DNA from: Psychrobacter luti
GTDB lineage: Bacteria > Pseudomonadota > Gammaproteobacteria > Pseudomonadales > Moraxellaceae
Reading direction: 5' to 3'
NCBI RefSeq assembly: GCF_014192115.1
Contig: NZ_JACHXL010000002.1
Span: forward strand, 434,001-498,000
DNA length: 64,000 nt
Part shown: positions 1-9,052 of the stretch, piece by piece
Layout: every line of letters starts with the position of its first letter
Numbering within the stretch: position 1 is the first letter of the stretch
Made by a program: the position numbers and the translations under genes
The notes under the pieces: model-generated
The model's input: the letters and a program-made list of their open reading frames with translations, nothing else
What the model was told of the DNA's origin: nothing
The model's database searches: none

Positions 1-95
1 TGAGCATGGGTATGAGTGAGGATATGAGCGCAGCCATTGCCAATGGCTCGACCATGGTACGCGTCGGTACGGCAATATTTGGAGCGCGTGCCTGA
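1..95 (+). CDS. yggS: YggS family PLP-binding protein, C-terminal end (partial)
   Basis: The frame is open at the left edge and gives the last 30 residues of a protein, ending in TGA at 93-95. The visible residues contain SMGMSEDMSAAI followed by GSTMVRVGTAIFG. This matches the conserved C-terminus of the YggS/PROSC family, where the Ser and Gly residues bind the phosphate of pyridoxal 5'-phosphate. The family acts in cytoplasmic vitamin B6 homeostasis. The rest of the gene is outside the window. It is convergent with the next gene. Confidence 0.88.
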   Translation, partial: SMGMSEDMSAAIANGSTMVRVGTAIFGARA

Positions 96-176
96 TTTTT
101 GTTATTGTCATTAAACCAATTAAGCTCATATTAAGATGCTAAAGCTTACATTGGCATTGAGCTTAAAGTATGGTAA

Positions 177-1454
177 TTATTTAACTGCTTCCTCAATTTT
201 GGTGACGAGTAGCTGCGTAATTTTAAGATTGTCAGTAGCGATAATCTCAAAACGATAATTGGCATATTCAATGGTATCGGTTTTTTTAGGAATTTTGCGT
301 AGCATATACATCATAAAGCCGCTGATGGTCTCATAGTTCTGACTGCGTGGTAAATTGACGATATCTAGCGCCCGAATGACGTCTTCAATAGGCGTCATAC
401 CATCGATGAGCCAAGAATTATCCGTACGCTGTACGATAGGTTGCTCTTCGACTGTCACTAGTTCACCCATGACAATACTCATCACATCGCGTAGGGTAAT
501 GACGCCAACCACCAAGCCATATTCATTGACGATAACGGCAAAGTCAGCACCTGTCGATTTAAACATCTCTAACACTTCAAACAAAGACAAAGTATCGGGT
601 ACAAATAACGCTGGTTTTAATAGCGCTTTGTCAATGAGGCTAACTTCTTGCTGGTTAAGTACCAAGGCTAAAAAGCTGCGCGACTCTACATAACCGATAA
701 TTTGTTCTAAATCGTCTTCCTCACAGACCAAAAACTTATTATGCGGCTGCGCGATCATCACCTCGACCACTTCTTCGGTACTGGTTTTGCTATCGAAATA
801 AACGATATGCTCACGCGGATTCATCACTGAGGTGACGGTACGCTCTTGCATCTCAAAGATGTTTTCGATCAAATGGTGCTCTTGTTTTTTGAGCACACCC
901 GCTTCAGCGCCAGCGTCCATTACGGCATAGATATCTTCTGGAGTAATGTCGTCTTGGCGAATGGTTGAGATGTCAAAAAGCTCAAAGATAAGGTTTGCGG
1001 CGCCATCAAAGACCCAAATAACCGGCTTAAAAATAAAGGTCAACGCCATCATAGGGCGTACCAGTCGCACAGCAAAGATTTCAGCATTAGACATCGCCAA
1101 ACGCCTAGGCATCAAATCAGCAAGTAGGGAAAATAAACTGGTAATAAGCACGAATGAGATGATAGATGCCGCCGCTTCATGCTTGATCAACAGCTGCAAA
1201 TAAGGGCTAATGGCTGACTCACCAACCGCACCGGCTGAAATGGCAACGGCGTTCAGAACAACTTGCACCACAGTAATAAATCCACCAGGATTTTCTTGCA
1301 TATGCAGGACATCAAGAGCGCGGACTTCGCCTTCTTTTGCCATGATTTGGAGCTTAATCTTGCGACCAGCAGCGATGGCAATCTCGGCGGCAGAGACAAA
1401 AGCACTCAAGGTAAGTAATAAAAGAAGGAAGATAGTAGCAGTGATCAAACTCAT
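177..1454 (-). CDS. CNNM/CorC (HlyC) family membrane protein with CBS pair
   Basis: This 425-residue inner-membrane protein begins with a DUF21/CNNM transmembrane domain, with hydrophobic segments near residues 5-25, 60-80, 95-115 and 130-150. A cytoplasmic CBS-domain pair follows at about 205-330, and a CorC_HlyC-type C-terminal domain from about 345. Members are linked to divalent cation (Mg2+, Co2+) transport and are often mis-named hemolysins. The linker motif TPEDIYAVMDAGAEAGVL and the following MNPREHIVYF are typical of the family. The ATG start at 1454 gives a normal family length. No neighbour suggests a specific substrate. The specific ion is not deducible. Confidence 0.9.
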   Translation of the reverse strand: MSLITATIFLLLLLTLSAFVSAAEIAIAAGRKIKLQIMAKEGEVRALDVLHMQENPGGFITVVQVVLNAVAISAGAVGESAISPYLQLLIKHEAAASIISFVLITSLFSLLADLMPRRLAMSNAEIFAVRLVRPMMALTFIFKPVIWVFDGAANLIFELFDISTIRQDDITPEDIYAVMDAGAEAGVLKKQEHHLIENIFEMQERTVTSVMNPREHIVYFDSKTSTEEVVEVMIAQPHNKFLVCEEDDLEQIIGYVESRSFLALVLNQQEVSLIDKALLKPALFVPDTLSLFEVLEMFKSTGADFAVIVNEYGLVVGVITLRDVMSIVMGELVTVEEQPIVQRTDNSWLIDGMTPIEDVIRALDIVNLPRSQNYETISGFMMYMLRKIPKKTDTIEYANYRFEIIATDNLKITQLLVTKIEEAVK

Positions 1455-1588
1455 GACGGACTCGGATAAAAATAGATAGGGTAGTTAGATTAAAAACAGT
1501 AGTTAGAATAGTGAGGAGTAAAAAATATGTATAAAAATTTGGGGCAAGTAGTAGATAATGAAAATTATTTATCAATAAAAACTAAAAA

Positions 1589-1608
1589 AGCTGGGTAAGC
1601 ACCCAGCT
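1589..1608 (-). terminator. Intrinsic terminator downstream of nadE
   Basis: Perfect 8-bp stem (AGCTGGGT / ACCCAGCT) with a 4-nt loop. On the minus strand it is followed by a T-rich run (positions 1588 down to 1570). It lies about 145 bp past the nadE stop and upstream of the CNNM gene, so it separates the two minus-strand units. Confidence 0.8.
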
Positions 1609-1753
1609 AATTATAAAACACTTGAATAATATTATATAAAACTATATAAAAACTTAAATCTATCTAACCTTCTAGTTTGTCATTTAAATAAACATTAATC
1701 TAAAAAATAACAGCATATCTAAAAGGTTGTAATGATAAATCAGTAGTTAAAGC

Positions 1754-3457
1754 CTAGCCTTTGATTGACCATTTATTCACCAGTGGGAAACGACGCTCAC
1801 GACCAAAGGCTTTATGGCTAATCTTAGTGCCAATCGGTGCTTGCGAGCGTTTGTATTCGCTGTTATCAACCATTTTAATAACCTTGGCAACCAAGTCAGC
1901 ATCAAAGCCTTTATCGACAATATCTTGATAACCCATATCTTCATCGATATACGACATTAAGATACCATCTAGGACATCATAGTCAGGCAGGCTATCTTGG
2001 TCTTTTTGATCAGGACGCAGCTCAGCCGATGGCGGACGCGTAATCACGCGCTCAGGGATAACAGGCGTATCTTCTAAGCGGTTACGGTAGCTGGCCAGTT
2101 TATAAACTTGTGATTTATACACGTCTTTTAGCACATCAAAGCCGCCGGCCATATCGCCATATAATGTTGAATAACCAACCGCTAACTCTGACTTATTACC
2201 CGTGGTGATGACCAAATGACCGAATTTATTAGACAATGCCATTAGTACCACACCGCGTGCGCGCGCTTGTATATTCTCTTCGGTGGTATCAGCAGGCGAT
2301 TTATTAAATAATGGCGCTAAGGTATGACGGATGCCTTCAACCGCATCAAAAATCGGGCAGACCGTATAAGAAACGTTTAAGCGACGGGCCTGTGCTTGTG
2401 CATCTTCTAAGCTGATTTGCGAAGTGTATTCGTACGGCATCATTACCGCATAGACTTTATCAGCGCCCAGAGCGTCGACGGCAATACACAAGGTCAAGGC
2501 TGAATCAATACCGCCTGATAAGCCAACAATGATGCCAGTAAAGCCTGAAAGATTGACGTAATCACGTAGACCAACGACCAGCGCTTGGTACATCTCCGAC
2601 TCACGGCTCAATGATAAAGGCGCTTTCGCTTGTGTATTAAATTTCGCCGTCTTTACATTAAATGTCGCTAGCATAAGCTGATTCATAAAGCGTGACGCTT
2701 CGTGAGCTACGCTGCCATCGGCTTGGATGGCCATAGAGCCACCATCAAATACTAAGTCATCTTGACCGCCAACAGCATTCAGATAAATGATAGGCAGGTT
2801 GTTTTCGCGGCTACGTTTGGCGAGCATGGTTTTACGGTTGTCTTGTTTTTCAATCTCAAACGGCGAAGCGTTTAAGCTCACAATTAGGTCAGCGCCTTGT
2901 TTTTTAAGCTCGGCAATCGGACCTTTTTCCCACAAATCTTCGCAGATAAGCAGACCGATAGTAATGCCTTTATAGTCAAACAAGACTTGATTACGACCTT
3001 TATCAAAATAACGGCGCTCATCAAATACGCCATAATTTGGCAAGATTTGTTTATGGTAAAAGCCTTTTTGATGACCGTTATGCAAAATCGCAGCCGAGTT
3101 AAAGGTGCCATGATGGTCGACATGCGGATAGCCTACAATCATCACGATGTCATCGATATCACTTAAAGAGGACAGTGCGCTTTTGATACGACCCGATAAG
3201 CTTGGGCGTAGCAACAAATCTTGCGGTGGGTAGCCCAATAATCCTAGCTCTGGGAATATAATGACATCCGCTCCTTGCTCACGGGCTTGTAGTGCAAGCG
3301 TGCGCATTTTTTCAGCGTTGGCTGTGATATCGCCCACTAAAAAATGCGATTGAGCTAGCGCAAAAGTCACGCTGTCTTGCGGTTTAGATGCCGTATTGGC
3401 GTCATTTGAGGCAGTAGAATTGGGGTTGTCAGTATCTTTTGCAGTGTCTCTTGACAT
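1754..3457 (-). CDS. nadE: Glutamine-dependent NAD+ synthetase
   Basis: Catalyses the last step of NAD biosynthesis: deamido-NAD is amidated with ammonia from glutamine. The N-terminal nitrilase/glutaminase domain shows the Glu-Lys-Cys triad at about E70 (PELGLLGYPP), K136 (before ILPNYGVFDERRYF) and C172 (LLICEDLWE). The C-terminal synthetase domain has the P-loop SGGIDS at about 314-319 and the usual FGRERRFPLVNKW ending. The frame opens at a TTG at 3523, but the ATG at 3457 is preceded by AGGA at 9-nt spacing and gives 567 residues, so it is preferred. About 25 polar residues (Asn/Asp/Thr-rich) precede the nitrilase fold. Monocistronic, ending at the 1589-1608 terminator. Confidence 0.95.
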   Translation of the reverse strand: MSRDTAKDTDNPNSTASNDANTASKPQDSVTFALAQSHFLVGDITANAEKMRTLALQAREQGADVIIFPELGLLGYPPQDLLLRPSLSGRIKSALSSLSDIDDIVMIVGYPHVDHHGTFNSAAILHNGHQKGFYHKQILPNYGVFDERRYFDKGRNQVLFDYKGITIGLLICEDLWEKGPIAELKKQGADLIVSLNASPFEIEKQDNRKTMLAKRSRENNLPIIYLNAVGGQDDLVFDGGSMAIQADGSVAHEASRFMNQLMLATFNVKTAKFNTQAKAPLSLSRESEMYQALVVGLRDYVNLSGFTGIIVGLSGGIDSALTLCIAVDALGADKVYAVMMPYEYTSQISLEDAQAQARRLNVSYTVCPIFDAVEGIRHTLAPLFNKSPADTTEENIQARARGVVLMALSNKFGHLVITTGNKSELAVGYSTLYGDMAGGFDVLKDVYKSQVYKLASYRNRLEDTPVIPERVITRPPSAELRPDQKDQDSLPDYDVLDGILMSYIDEDMGYQDIVDKGFDADLVAKVIKMVDNSEYKRSQAPIGTKISHKAFGRERRFPLVNKWSIKG

Positions 3458-3523
3458 TGTTATTGTTCCTATCAATAGGTTATGTAAATGTGTTGAATCC
3501 GTCTTGGTTTCAAATAAAACCAA

Positions 3524-4317
3524 ATCAAAGTAATTTATAAAAGTAACGCAAAATATAAGTGTTTAATCAGGCACTCAAAACACGACGCTTGAATAGTGAG
3601 TCGGAATGATGAGCGCCAAGCTTAGATAGGCATTAATATAATGCTTATCGACAATACCAAAATATGCAGCGCCGCTCTAAATACCAGTGATTAAGACAGT
3701 CTAGAGTAGGGTGGCAGATGAGGATTGCAAGAAGTAATTTTCAAAACGCCAAGGCTGATAATGCTAAAAACCTATAAGCTCATACTAACTTAACAGCATT
3801 TAAGCGCTCAGATTAATCCCTTTAGTATAACATCAATTGTCGGTACTAATAGAACTGAGCAGTGATTTAGCTGGCAAGATATCACAGCAGAAGTGACTAA
3901 AAAGGCAATAGATAGCCGTTATTTTACAATGATAAATCTGCTTGGGAATCTTTACGTGCAAGCATCAATATGAACCGATAATGCGTACAGATAAATGTAA
4001 GTAAAGATTACAACATAGTCTTATTTATTGGATTTATTTTATTGCATAATAAACCATTATTATCGGCTAATTGTTTCAATTAAGCGCATATAAATATCAA
4101 ATTAACGCTATTTTAACCAGCCAAAAATATTTTTATAAATTAATGCTGTTTTGATAGTCAAATATGATGTTTATAAAGGTGCTGTATGTTACGGTAGCTC
4201 TATTGCGCGCTGTATTGACAGTAACTGTTTTACGCCGCAGTTATGACAAAAATGATTACCCAATACTAATGTTATTTAGAACTTATTACTTAACATACTC
4301 GCTAAGGGATATCAATA
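3524..4317. other. Intergenic region upstream of nadE and the AI-2E permease
   Basis: AT-rich gap between divergent genes. I see no convincing ORF or RNA gene. A TTGACA at 4215-4220 could be a -35 element for the rightward gene, but the matching -10 is poor. GCATTA/TAATGC at 3629-3643 is a short imperfect inverted repeat. Confidence 0.5.
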
Positions 4318-4350
4318 ATGGACCTATTCTGTAACGGACATGCTCTGTGA
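4318..4350 (+). CDS. Possible 10-codon leader peptide upstream of the AI-2E permease
   Basis: A short reading frame (MDLFCNGHAL, then TGA) begins with ATG at 4318. It has a strong SD sequence, AAGGGA at 4304-4309, 8 nt upstream. A hairpin with a T-tract follows at 4382-4403, and the permease start at 4426 has no visible SD. The arrangement resembles a leader-peptide attenuator, but no run of regulatory codons is present, so function is an inference. It is in the same frame as the permease, separated by two stops (4348 and 4369). Confidence 0.35.
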   Translation: MDLFCNGHAL

Positions 4351-4381
4351 TTTTTATCCACCTATTTATAAACGTTACAGC

Positions 4382-4403
4382 AAAGCCGGTTTGGCTTTTT
4401 GCT
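4382..4403 (+). terminator. Hairpin with T-tract just before the AI-2E permease start
   Basis: Stem AAAGCC / GGCTTT with a 5-nt loop, followed by a run of five or more T, 23 nt before the permease ATG. It could act as an attenuator for read-through into the permease, or end the leader transcript. The stem is short, so strength is uncertain. Confidence 0.4.
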
Positions 4404-4425
4404 GGCTGCTCTTGGTTTATACGCT

Positions 4426-5601
4426 ATGATTGAAAACTGGACAAAAGAATTTCTTATTCAGCGCTTATTGGCCATTACCTTATTGGTGGTGCTGTTCGTA
4501 TTATGTTTCCAAGTCGTACAGTTTTTTATTGTACCAGCGCTATGGGCGGCGATTTTAGCCTATGTAACTTTCCCTATTTATAATTTTTTTCATCAAAGAG
4601 TTCGATTCAGCTCAAACTTTAGCGCTGCCATTATGACGGTGAGCATCACGCTTATGATTGGTGTGCCGCTCGTCGTTGGTATCTTTATTTTGCAGCAAGA
4701 AGCGCTGAGTCTCATTAGTAATTTAGTCTATCGCATCAAGGTCGGTTATTTAGATGTGCCTGATTCGATCAAAGATTTGCCCATCATCGGTCAGCAAGTC
4801 AAAGATGTGCTATGGAGAATCAATAAAAACCCTGAGGGGACGTTAGAGGCTTTTCGTCTTTGGGTACAGTCGCATCTGTATTATGGCAAAGTCGCTTTTG
4901 ATGTCGTATTTAGCGGTCTGGCCAAACTTGGGATGGCACTGATGACATTGTTTTTCTTTTATCGTGATGGCACCAGTTTGGTACGCCAAATCCGTCAAGC
5001 GCTACGTAATATCATTGGCAATCGTATCGATGGTTATATTGATTCGGTCGGTACAACCACGCGCGCGGTCGTCTATGGCATTGGCTTGACCGCATTAGCA
5101 CAGGCATTGCTCGCGGGTATTGGTTATTATTTCGCTGGCGCGCCAAGTCCTATCTTGCTCACCATTGTGACTTTTATCATTGCCTTAATTCCCTTTGGTA
5201 CGCCATTTGTTTGGGGCGCGGTATCGATTTGGTTATTGAGCCAAGGACATACCGTAGAAGGGATTGGCTTAGCGCTTTGGGGTATACTGGTTATCAGTTG
5301 GGTTGACAACCTCATCCGTCCTATCGTCATTAGTGGTGCGACCAAAATCCCTTTTATTATTATTTTTATCGGGGTATTGGGTGGTTTAACTGCGTTTGGT
5401 TTTGTTGGCCTATTTATTGGTCCTGTGGTATTGGCAATCGGCCTTGCCGTATGGCGTGAATGGATATCGCAGCATAAGAATGAGTTATTTGCCCAGCAAG
5501 AAGGAATGTTGATTGACGGTCCACTGCAACCTAAAGCTACTGAGCAAAAAATGACTGAGCAAAATAAAGACGAAAATACCGTCTCTACTGACCAAATATA
5601 A
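4426..5601 (+). CDS. AI-2E family transporter (YdiK/PerM-like permease)
   Basis: A polytopic inner-membrane protein of about 391 residues with the AI-2E/UPF0118 pattern. Two N-terminal transmembrane segments are followed by a soluble region (about 90-150, including LPIIGQQVKDVL). A C-terminal bundle of transmembrane helices contains the family-typical PSPILLTIVTFIIALIPFGT stretch and the VDNLIRPIVIS motif. Family members export small solutes; some are reported as autoinducer-2 or Na+(Li+)/H+ exporters, and substrate cannot be assigned here. The frame extends to a TTG at 4399, but that codon sits inside the T-tract of a hairpin, so the ATG at 4426 is preferred despite lacking a clear SD. The C-terminus is a charged, Gln/Lys/Glu-rich tail. 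Confidence 0.88.
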   Translation: MIENWTKEFLIQRLLAITLLVVLFVLCFQVVQFFIVPALWAAILAYVTFPIYNFFHQRVRFSSNFSAAIMTVSITLMIGVPLVVGIFILQQEALSLISNLVYRIKVGYLDVPDSIKDLPIIGQQVKDVLWRINKNPEGTLEAFRLWVQSHLYYGKVAFDVVFSGLAKLGMALMTLFFFYRDGTSLVRQIRQALRNIIGNRIDGYIDSVGTTTRAVVYGIGLTALAQALLAGIGYYFAGAPSPILLTIVTFIIALIPFGTPFVWGAVSIWLLSQGHTVEGIGLALWGILVISWVDNLIRPIVISGATKIPFIIIFIGVLGGLTAFGFVGLFIGPVVLAIGLAVWREWISQHKNELFAQQEGMLIDGPLQPKATEQKMTEQNKDENTVSTDQI

Positions 5602-5701
5602 GGTTAAAAAGAGAAGCTCATAAAGTTTGATAATAAGAAATACACTGTCCTAATGATGCGATGGTTGATAATAAAGCTATTATAAATAGGGATATTTAAA
5701 G

Positions 5702-6847
5702 ATGCCTAATGCCAGCACTATGAATAACGACAACATGCGCCCTCTAACCATTGTTGCTGATAGCAATATCGCTAGCCTTAATGAGTTCTTTAATGCATCA
5801 ACGCTTGGGCAAGAGACGAAGCGCACGGTGAAGATTTTTGCCGTCACTGGACGTGATATCAATGCGCAATTGATTGCAGAGTTACAACCTGACGTGCTAT
5901 TGATACGTTCGGTGACGCCAATAGGAGCGGCGCTATTAGCAGACAATAACAGTGTTAAGTTTGTCGGTTCGGCAACTATCGGTACCGATCATGTCGATCA
6001 AGACTATTTGGCGGCGCGCAATATAACCTTTGCCAATGCAGCAGGCTGTAGTAAACACTCGGTTGCGCAGTATGTATTAACCGCTATCTTAAGCTTGCGC
6101 CCGCAGTATTGGCAGCCATCGATAGCGCCAGTGACATTGGGTATTATCGGACTGGGCAATATTGGCAGCACCCTTGCTCGATATGCTCATGATTTAGGTT
6201 GGCAGGTATTGGGTTACGATCCGCTGCTGCCTGCATCGAATATTAATAATGCCAGCCTTGCGCAAGTACTTAGCCAAAGCAATGTTATCAGCTTGCATGT
6301 GCCGTTGACGGATAGGAAGGATGACGCGAACCCTAGCGGCAGCGACTATCCAACGCGGCATTTAATCGATAAAAATGCATTAGATACGATGCCATCGGAG
6401 ACTTTATTAATCAATAGCGCGCGCGGACCCGTTATTAATGCGCACGACTTAGTAGCAGATATTAAGCATACTGGACGCCAAGTGGTCCTTGATGTGTTTG
6501 AGCATGAGCCAGAAATTTCTGAGGATTTATTGTCCAAACTTGCGATTGCCACAGCGCATATCGCCGGTTATACGGTCGAAGGTAAGCTGCGTGGTACACA
6601 AATTATCTATGATGCGCTTTGTGAAAAACTGGCGGTCACACCGGCACAGTCTATGCACACGCTATTACCTCTCAATATGTTTTTATGGTCTGAATTAAAG
6701 GCGCATCCAGAGAGACTGATTAAATTTTATAATATTATGCAAGATGATGCTGCATTACGAAGCAAGTTAGCTGATGGTCAAGTAAAGGGCGCAGACTTTG
6801 ATCAACTGCGCCGAGATTATCATTTACGCCGTGAATGGCAGTCGTAA
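5702..6847 (+). CDS. pdxB: 4-phosphoerythronate dehydrogenase
   Basis: An NAD-dependent D-2-hydroxyacid dehydrogenase family enzyme that oxidises 4-phospho-D-erythronate in the DXP-dependent pyridoxal 5'-phosphate pathway. The 381-residue protein has the Rossmann motif GLGNIG at 151-156, the catalytic Arg in NSARGP (about 241), the Glu in DVFEHEP (about 267-269) and the catalytic His in TAHIAGY (about 286). ATAGIGTDHVD-type sequence (SATIGTDHVDQ) and AGCSKHSVAQYV are PdxB hallmarks distinguishing it from SerA. The C-terminal dimerisation domain is present. ATG at 5702 is used; ATGs at residues 7 and 12 are alternatives. It stands alone between the permease and epmA. Confidence 0.93.
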   Translation: MPNASTMNNDNMRPLTIVADSNIASLNEFFNASTLGQETKRTVKIFAVTGRDINAQLIAELQPDVLLIRSVTPIGAALLADNNSVKFVGSATIGTDHVDQDYLAARNITFANAAGCSKHSVAQYVLTAILSLRPQYWQPSIAPVTLGIIGLGNIGSTLARYAHDLGWQVLGYDPLLPASNINNASLAQVLSQSNVISLHVPLTDRKDDANPSGSDYPTRHLIDKNALDTMPSETLLINSARGPVINAHDLVADIKHTGRQVVLDVFEHEPEISEDLLSKLAIATAHIAGYTVEGKLRGTQIIYDALCEKLAVTPAQSMHTLLPLNMFLWSELKAHPERLIKFYNIMQDDAALRSKLADGQVKGADFDQLRRDYHLRREWQS

Positions 6848-6945
6848 AAATTAGGTATTTTAAAAGTTAGCTGGTTTTAAACGTCAGGCAGTCTAAAATA
6901 CCCATTTAAACTCCATTTTTTATTCTTAAATTGCAGTAAATAATA

Positions 6946-7971
6946 ATGACTCAAGCAAGTAATTCTTTATCGAAACCTAGCTATGCACCAACGATGACAA
7001 TATCAATGGCACAAAAGCGTGCGCAATTTATAAATACTATTCGGCAGTTTTTTGCTACGCAGCATGTGCTCGAAGTGCAAACGCCACTGCTGTCGCAAGC
7101 AGGTAATACCGATACTTTTTTGCAATCAGTGGCGGCACAGGTCACCTATCAAGATAAACCTCGTACCTATTATCTGCATACGTCGCCTGAGTTCGCTATG
7201 AAGCGGCTACTTGCCAGCTGGCAGGTGCCTATTTATCAGATTTGTCCGGTATTTCGAGATAATGAGATAGGTGTGCGTCACAATATTGAATTCACCATGC
7301 TTGAGTGGTATCAGCCGAATTATAGCCTAGATGATATGGCTGCTGAATTGGGCGAGCTATTAGAAGCGCTTTACGGTTATCCGATTGTGCTGAGTCATTA
7401 CCGTTACGTCGATGCCTTTATGGATTTTGTGGGTATCCATCCATTGACCGCTAGTCTTGCCTCGCTACAAGCCGTTGCAGAAGATAAAAGTTTAACAGGC
7501 TTTGATTTTAATAGTGCAGAAAACGGCGCCACCAACAGTGAAGAGGATATTCGTCAAAGCTGGTTAGATTTGTTATTCAGCCATGCCGTCGAGCCTAACT
7601 TGGGACATGATTTGCCGACGTTGATTATAGAATATCCACCTGCAACTGCTGCATTGGCGAAAACAGCTTTGGATAAAGAGGGTAATATAGTTGCTAAGCG
7701 CTTTGAGCTTTATATTAACGGTATTGAGATTGCCAATGCTTATGATGAACTGGCAGATGGGCAGGCGTTAAGAGAACGCTTTGAGCGCGACAATCAATTG
7801 CGTCAGCATCATAACTTGCCACAAATGCCAATTGATGAGCATTTATTAGCAGCGTCTGATGATTTAATACCTTGTAGTGGTATCGCAGTCGGTATTGATA
7901 GGTTGCTGATGGTTATAACAGGGGCTAGCAGCTTAGAGGACGTGATTACTTTTCCCAGTGGCTTAGCTTAG
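6946..7971 (+). CDS. epmA: Elongation factor P--(R)-beta-lysine ligase
   Basis: A class II aminoacyl-tRNA-synthetase paralogue (GenX/PoxA/YjeA) that attaches (R)-beta-lysine to a conserved Lys of EF-P, relieving ribosome stalling at polyproline. Its 341 residues correspond to the LysRS catalytic core without the anticodon-binding domain, the normal architecture. Class II motifs are visible: YYLHTSPEFAMKRLL, the motif 2 loop PVFRDNEIGVRHNIEFTMLEWY region, and motif 3 GIAVGIDRLLMV. No epmB or efp lies in the window. It ends at a strong terminator 54 bp downstream. Confidence 0.94.
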   Translation: MTQASNSLSKPSYAPTMTISMAQKRAQFINTIRQFFATQHVLEVQTPLLSQAGNTDTFLQSVAAQVTYQDKPRTYYLHTSPEFAMKRLLASWQVPIYQICPVFRDNEIGVRHNIEFTMLEWYQPNYSLDDMAAELGELLEALYGYPIVLSHYRYVDAFMDFVGIHPLTASLASLQAVAEDKSLTGFDFNSAENGATNSEEDIRQSWLDLLFSHAVEPNLGHDLPTLIIEYPPATAALAKTALDKEGNIVAKRFELYINGIEIANAYDELADGQALRERFERDNQLRQHHNLPQMPIDEHLLAASDDLIPCSGIAVGIDRLLMVITGASSLEDVITFPSGLA

Positions 7972-8024
7972 TTGCTCTTTGATATCGTTTAACGTAACCG
8001 TTAATTTTTAAACAATCCATAAGA

Positions 8025-8058
8025 AAAAGCGCGTAAACCGGAAGGCTTACGCGCTTTT
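8025..8058. terminator. Bidirectional terminator between epmA and the NAD(P)-binding protein
   Basis: Perfect 12-bp stem (AAAAGCGCGTAA / TTACGCGCTTTT) with a 10-nt loop, between convergent genes. A T-run follows on the plus strand and a T-rich run on the minus strand, so it can serve both genes. Confidence 0.88.
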
Positions 8059-8122
8059 CTATTCTTGTACTGTTTTTTATAATGCTGCAAAGCTGCATAT
8101 TGTTTATTATAACTTTTGTTTA

Positions 8123-8767
8123 TTACAGTTTAGCAAGCGCTGCATCAATGGTAGTTTCGCCATTGTGCATGCTAAAGACTTTCTTATTGGTATTATCAGC
8201 ATTGAGTACAGCTGCCAACGTCGTAGCCACATCTGCAATTGAGTTTTCACCCGCATCATCATCATTAATAGTGATTTTACCTGTTGCTGCACGCTCTTTT
8301 AGTGCACCTGCTTGCACGATAGTATAATCAAGTTTGCTGTTATTAACCAACCACTGATCGGCGTAATGCTTACAGATATAGTATTCTTTTAAGTCAGCAA
8401 TACCGGGCTGATTCCATTTGCTGGTATCTAATGAAAATACTGTACTAAGCATGATATAGCGTTTGATACCTTTATCCTCGACTGCCTTCATGGTTTTAAC
8501 CGCACCATGTAAATCAACTTCTAAGACATCTTTACCACCAGAACCAGCAACAAAATAGACAGCATCGATATCTTTATCAATTTGGCTCTGAATCGCGTCT
8601 TTTTCTGCGGTGATATCCAAATCTAATTGGCTGTAATTGTCGTCATCAAACAGTTTTTCTTCCTGACGGGTGGTGCCAATCACGTGATGGTTATCTGCTA
8701 ATAACTGCTTAACCAAATCTGTACCCACTCGACCACTAGCGCCAATCACTAAAATTTTCATATTCAT
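8123..8767 (-). CDS. NAD(P)H-binding atypical SDR family oxidoreductase
   Basis: A 214-residue cytoplasmic protein with an N-terminal Rossmann fold: GASGRVG at residues 9-15 gives the GxxGxxG dinucleotide motif of atypical and extended short-chain dehydrogenases (YhfK/HSCARG-like). VYFVAGSGG and the YIMLSTVFS stretch follow in the family positions. No classical YxxxK active site is obvious, so it may be a redox sensor or reductase of unknown substrate. Monocistronic, with several AT-rich direct repeats upstream (8819-8857). Confidence 0.82.
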   Translation of the reverse strand: MNMKILVIGASGRVGTDLVKQLLADNHHVIGTTRQEEKLFDDDNYSQLDLDITAEKDAIQSQIDKDIDAVYFVAGSGGKDVLEVDLHGAVKTMKAVEDKGIKRYIMLSTVFSLDTSKWNQPGIADLKEYYICKHYADQWLVNNSKLDYTIVQAGALKERAATGKITINDDDAGENSIADVATTLAAVLNADNTNKKVFSMHNGETTIDAALAKL

Positions 8768-8818
8768 TCCTATTGTTATATACGTTTTATATACGTTATC
8801 GTTATTTTAAAACTTATT

Positions 8819-8857
8819 GTTTAAAAAACATTTGTTTAAAAACCGATTGTTTTAAAA
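8819..8857. repeat. Three AT-rich direct repeats upstream of the SDR gene
   Basis: TGTTTAAAAA-type units begin at 8819, 8833 and 8848 (the third as TGTTTTAAAA), a period of 14-15 bp. They lie 52-90 bp upstream of the minus-strand gene starting at 8767. A second small direct repeat (TATACGTT twice) lies at about 8779-8799. They may be operator-like or simply AT-rich promoter DNA. Confidence 0.4.
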
Positions 8858-8885
8858 GCTGCATATAGCGTAACAAGAATGATGA

Positions 8886-8908
8886 GCACGCTTCGTTATG
8901 AAGCGTGC
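8886..8908 (-). terminator. Hairpin downstream of the purK-UPF0178 unit
   Basis: Perfect 9-bp stem (GCACGCTTC / GAAGCGTGC) with a 5-nt loop, about 145 bp past the UPF0178 stop. The minus-strand sequence after it is only moderately T-rich, so terminator function is tentative. Confidence 0.4.
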
Positions 8909-9052
8909 CGTTTGCATAGTGTTTGGTTATGGAGTGTATACGGTTTGCAAGCCTGCTATTTATAAAAGCTGCTATTCATAAGAATAAGAAAGTTATAACA
9001 AGGGTTAGAAAGGGTAGCTGTCCAATGATGCGTAAGAAAATTAACGAACCAA

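Noticed and set aside
3458-3523. 22-residue upstream extension of NadE
   Set aside because: It would start at TTG without an SD, while ATG 3457 has AGGA at good spacing.
3524-4317. Possible tRNA or decayed gene in the gap upstream of the AI-2E permease
   Set aside because: No tRNA TψC-type consensus and no conserved reading frame were found by eye.
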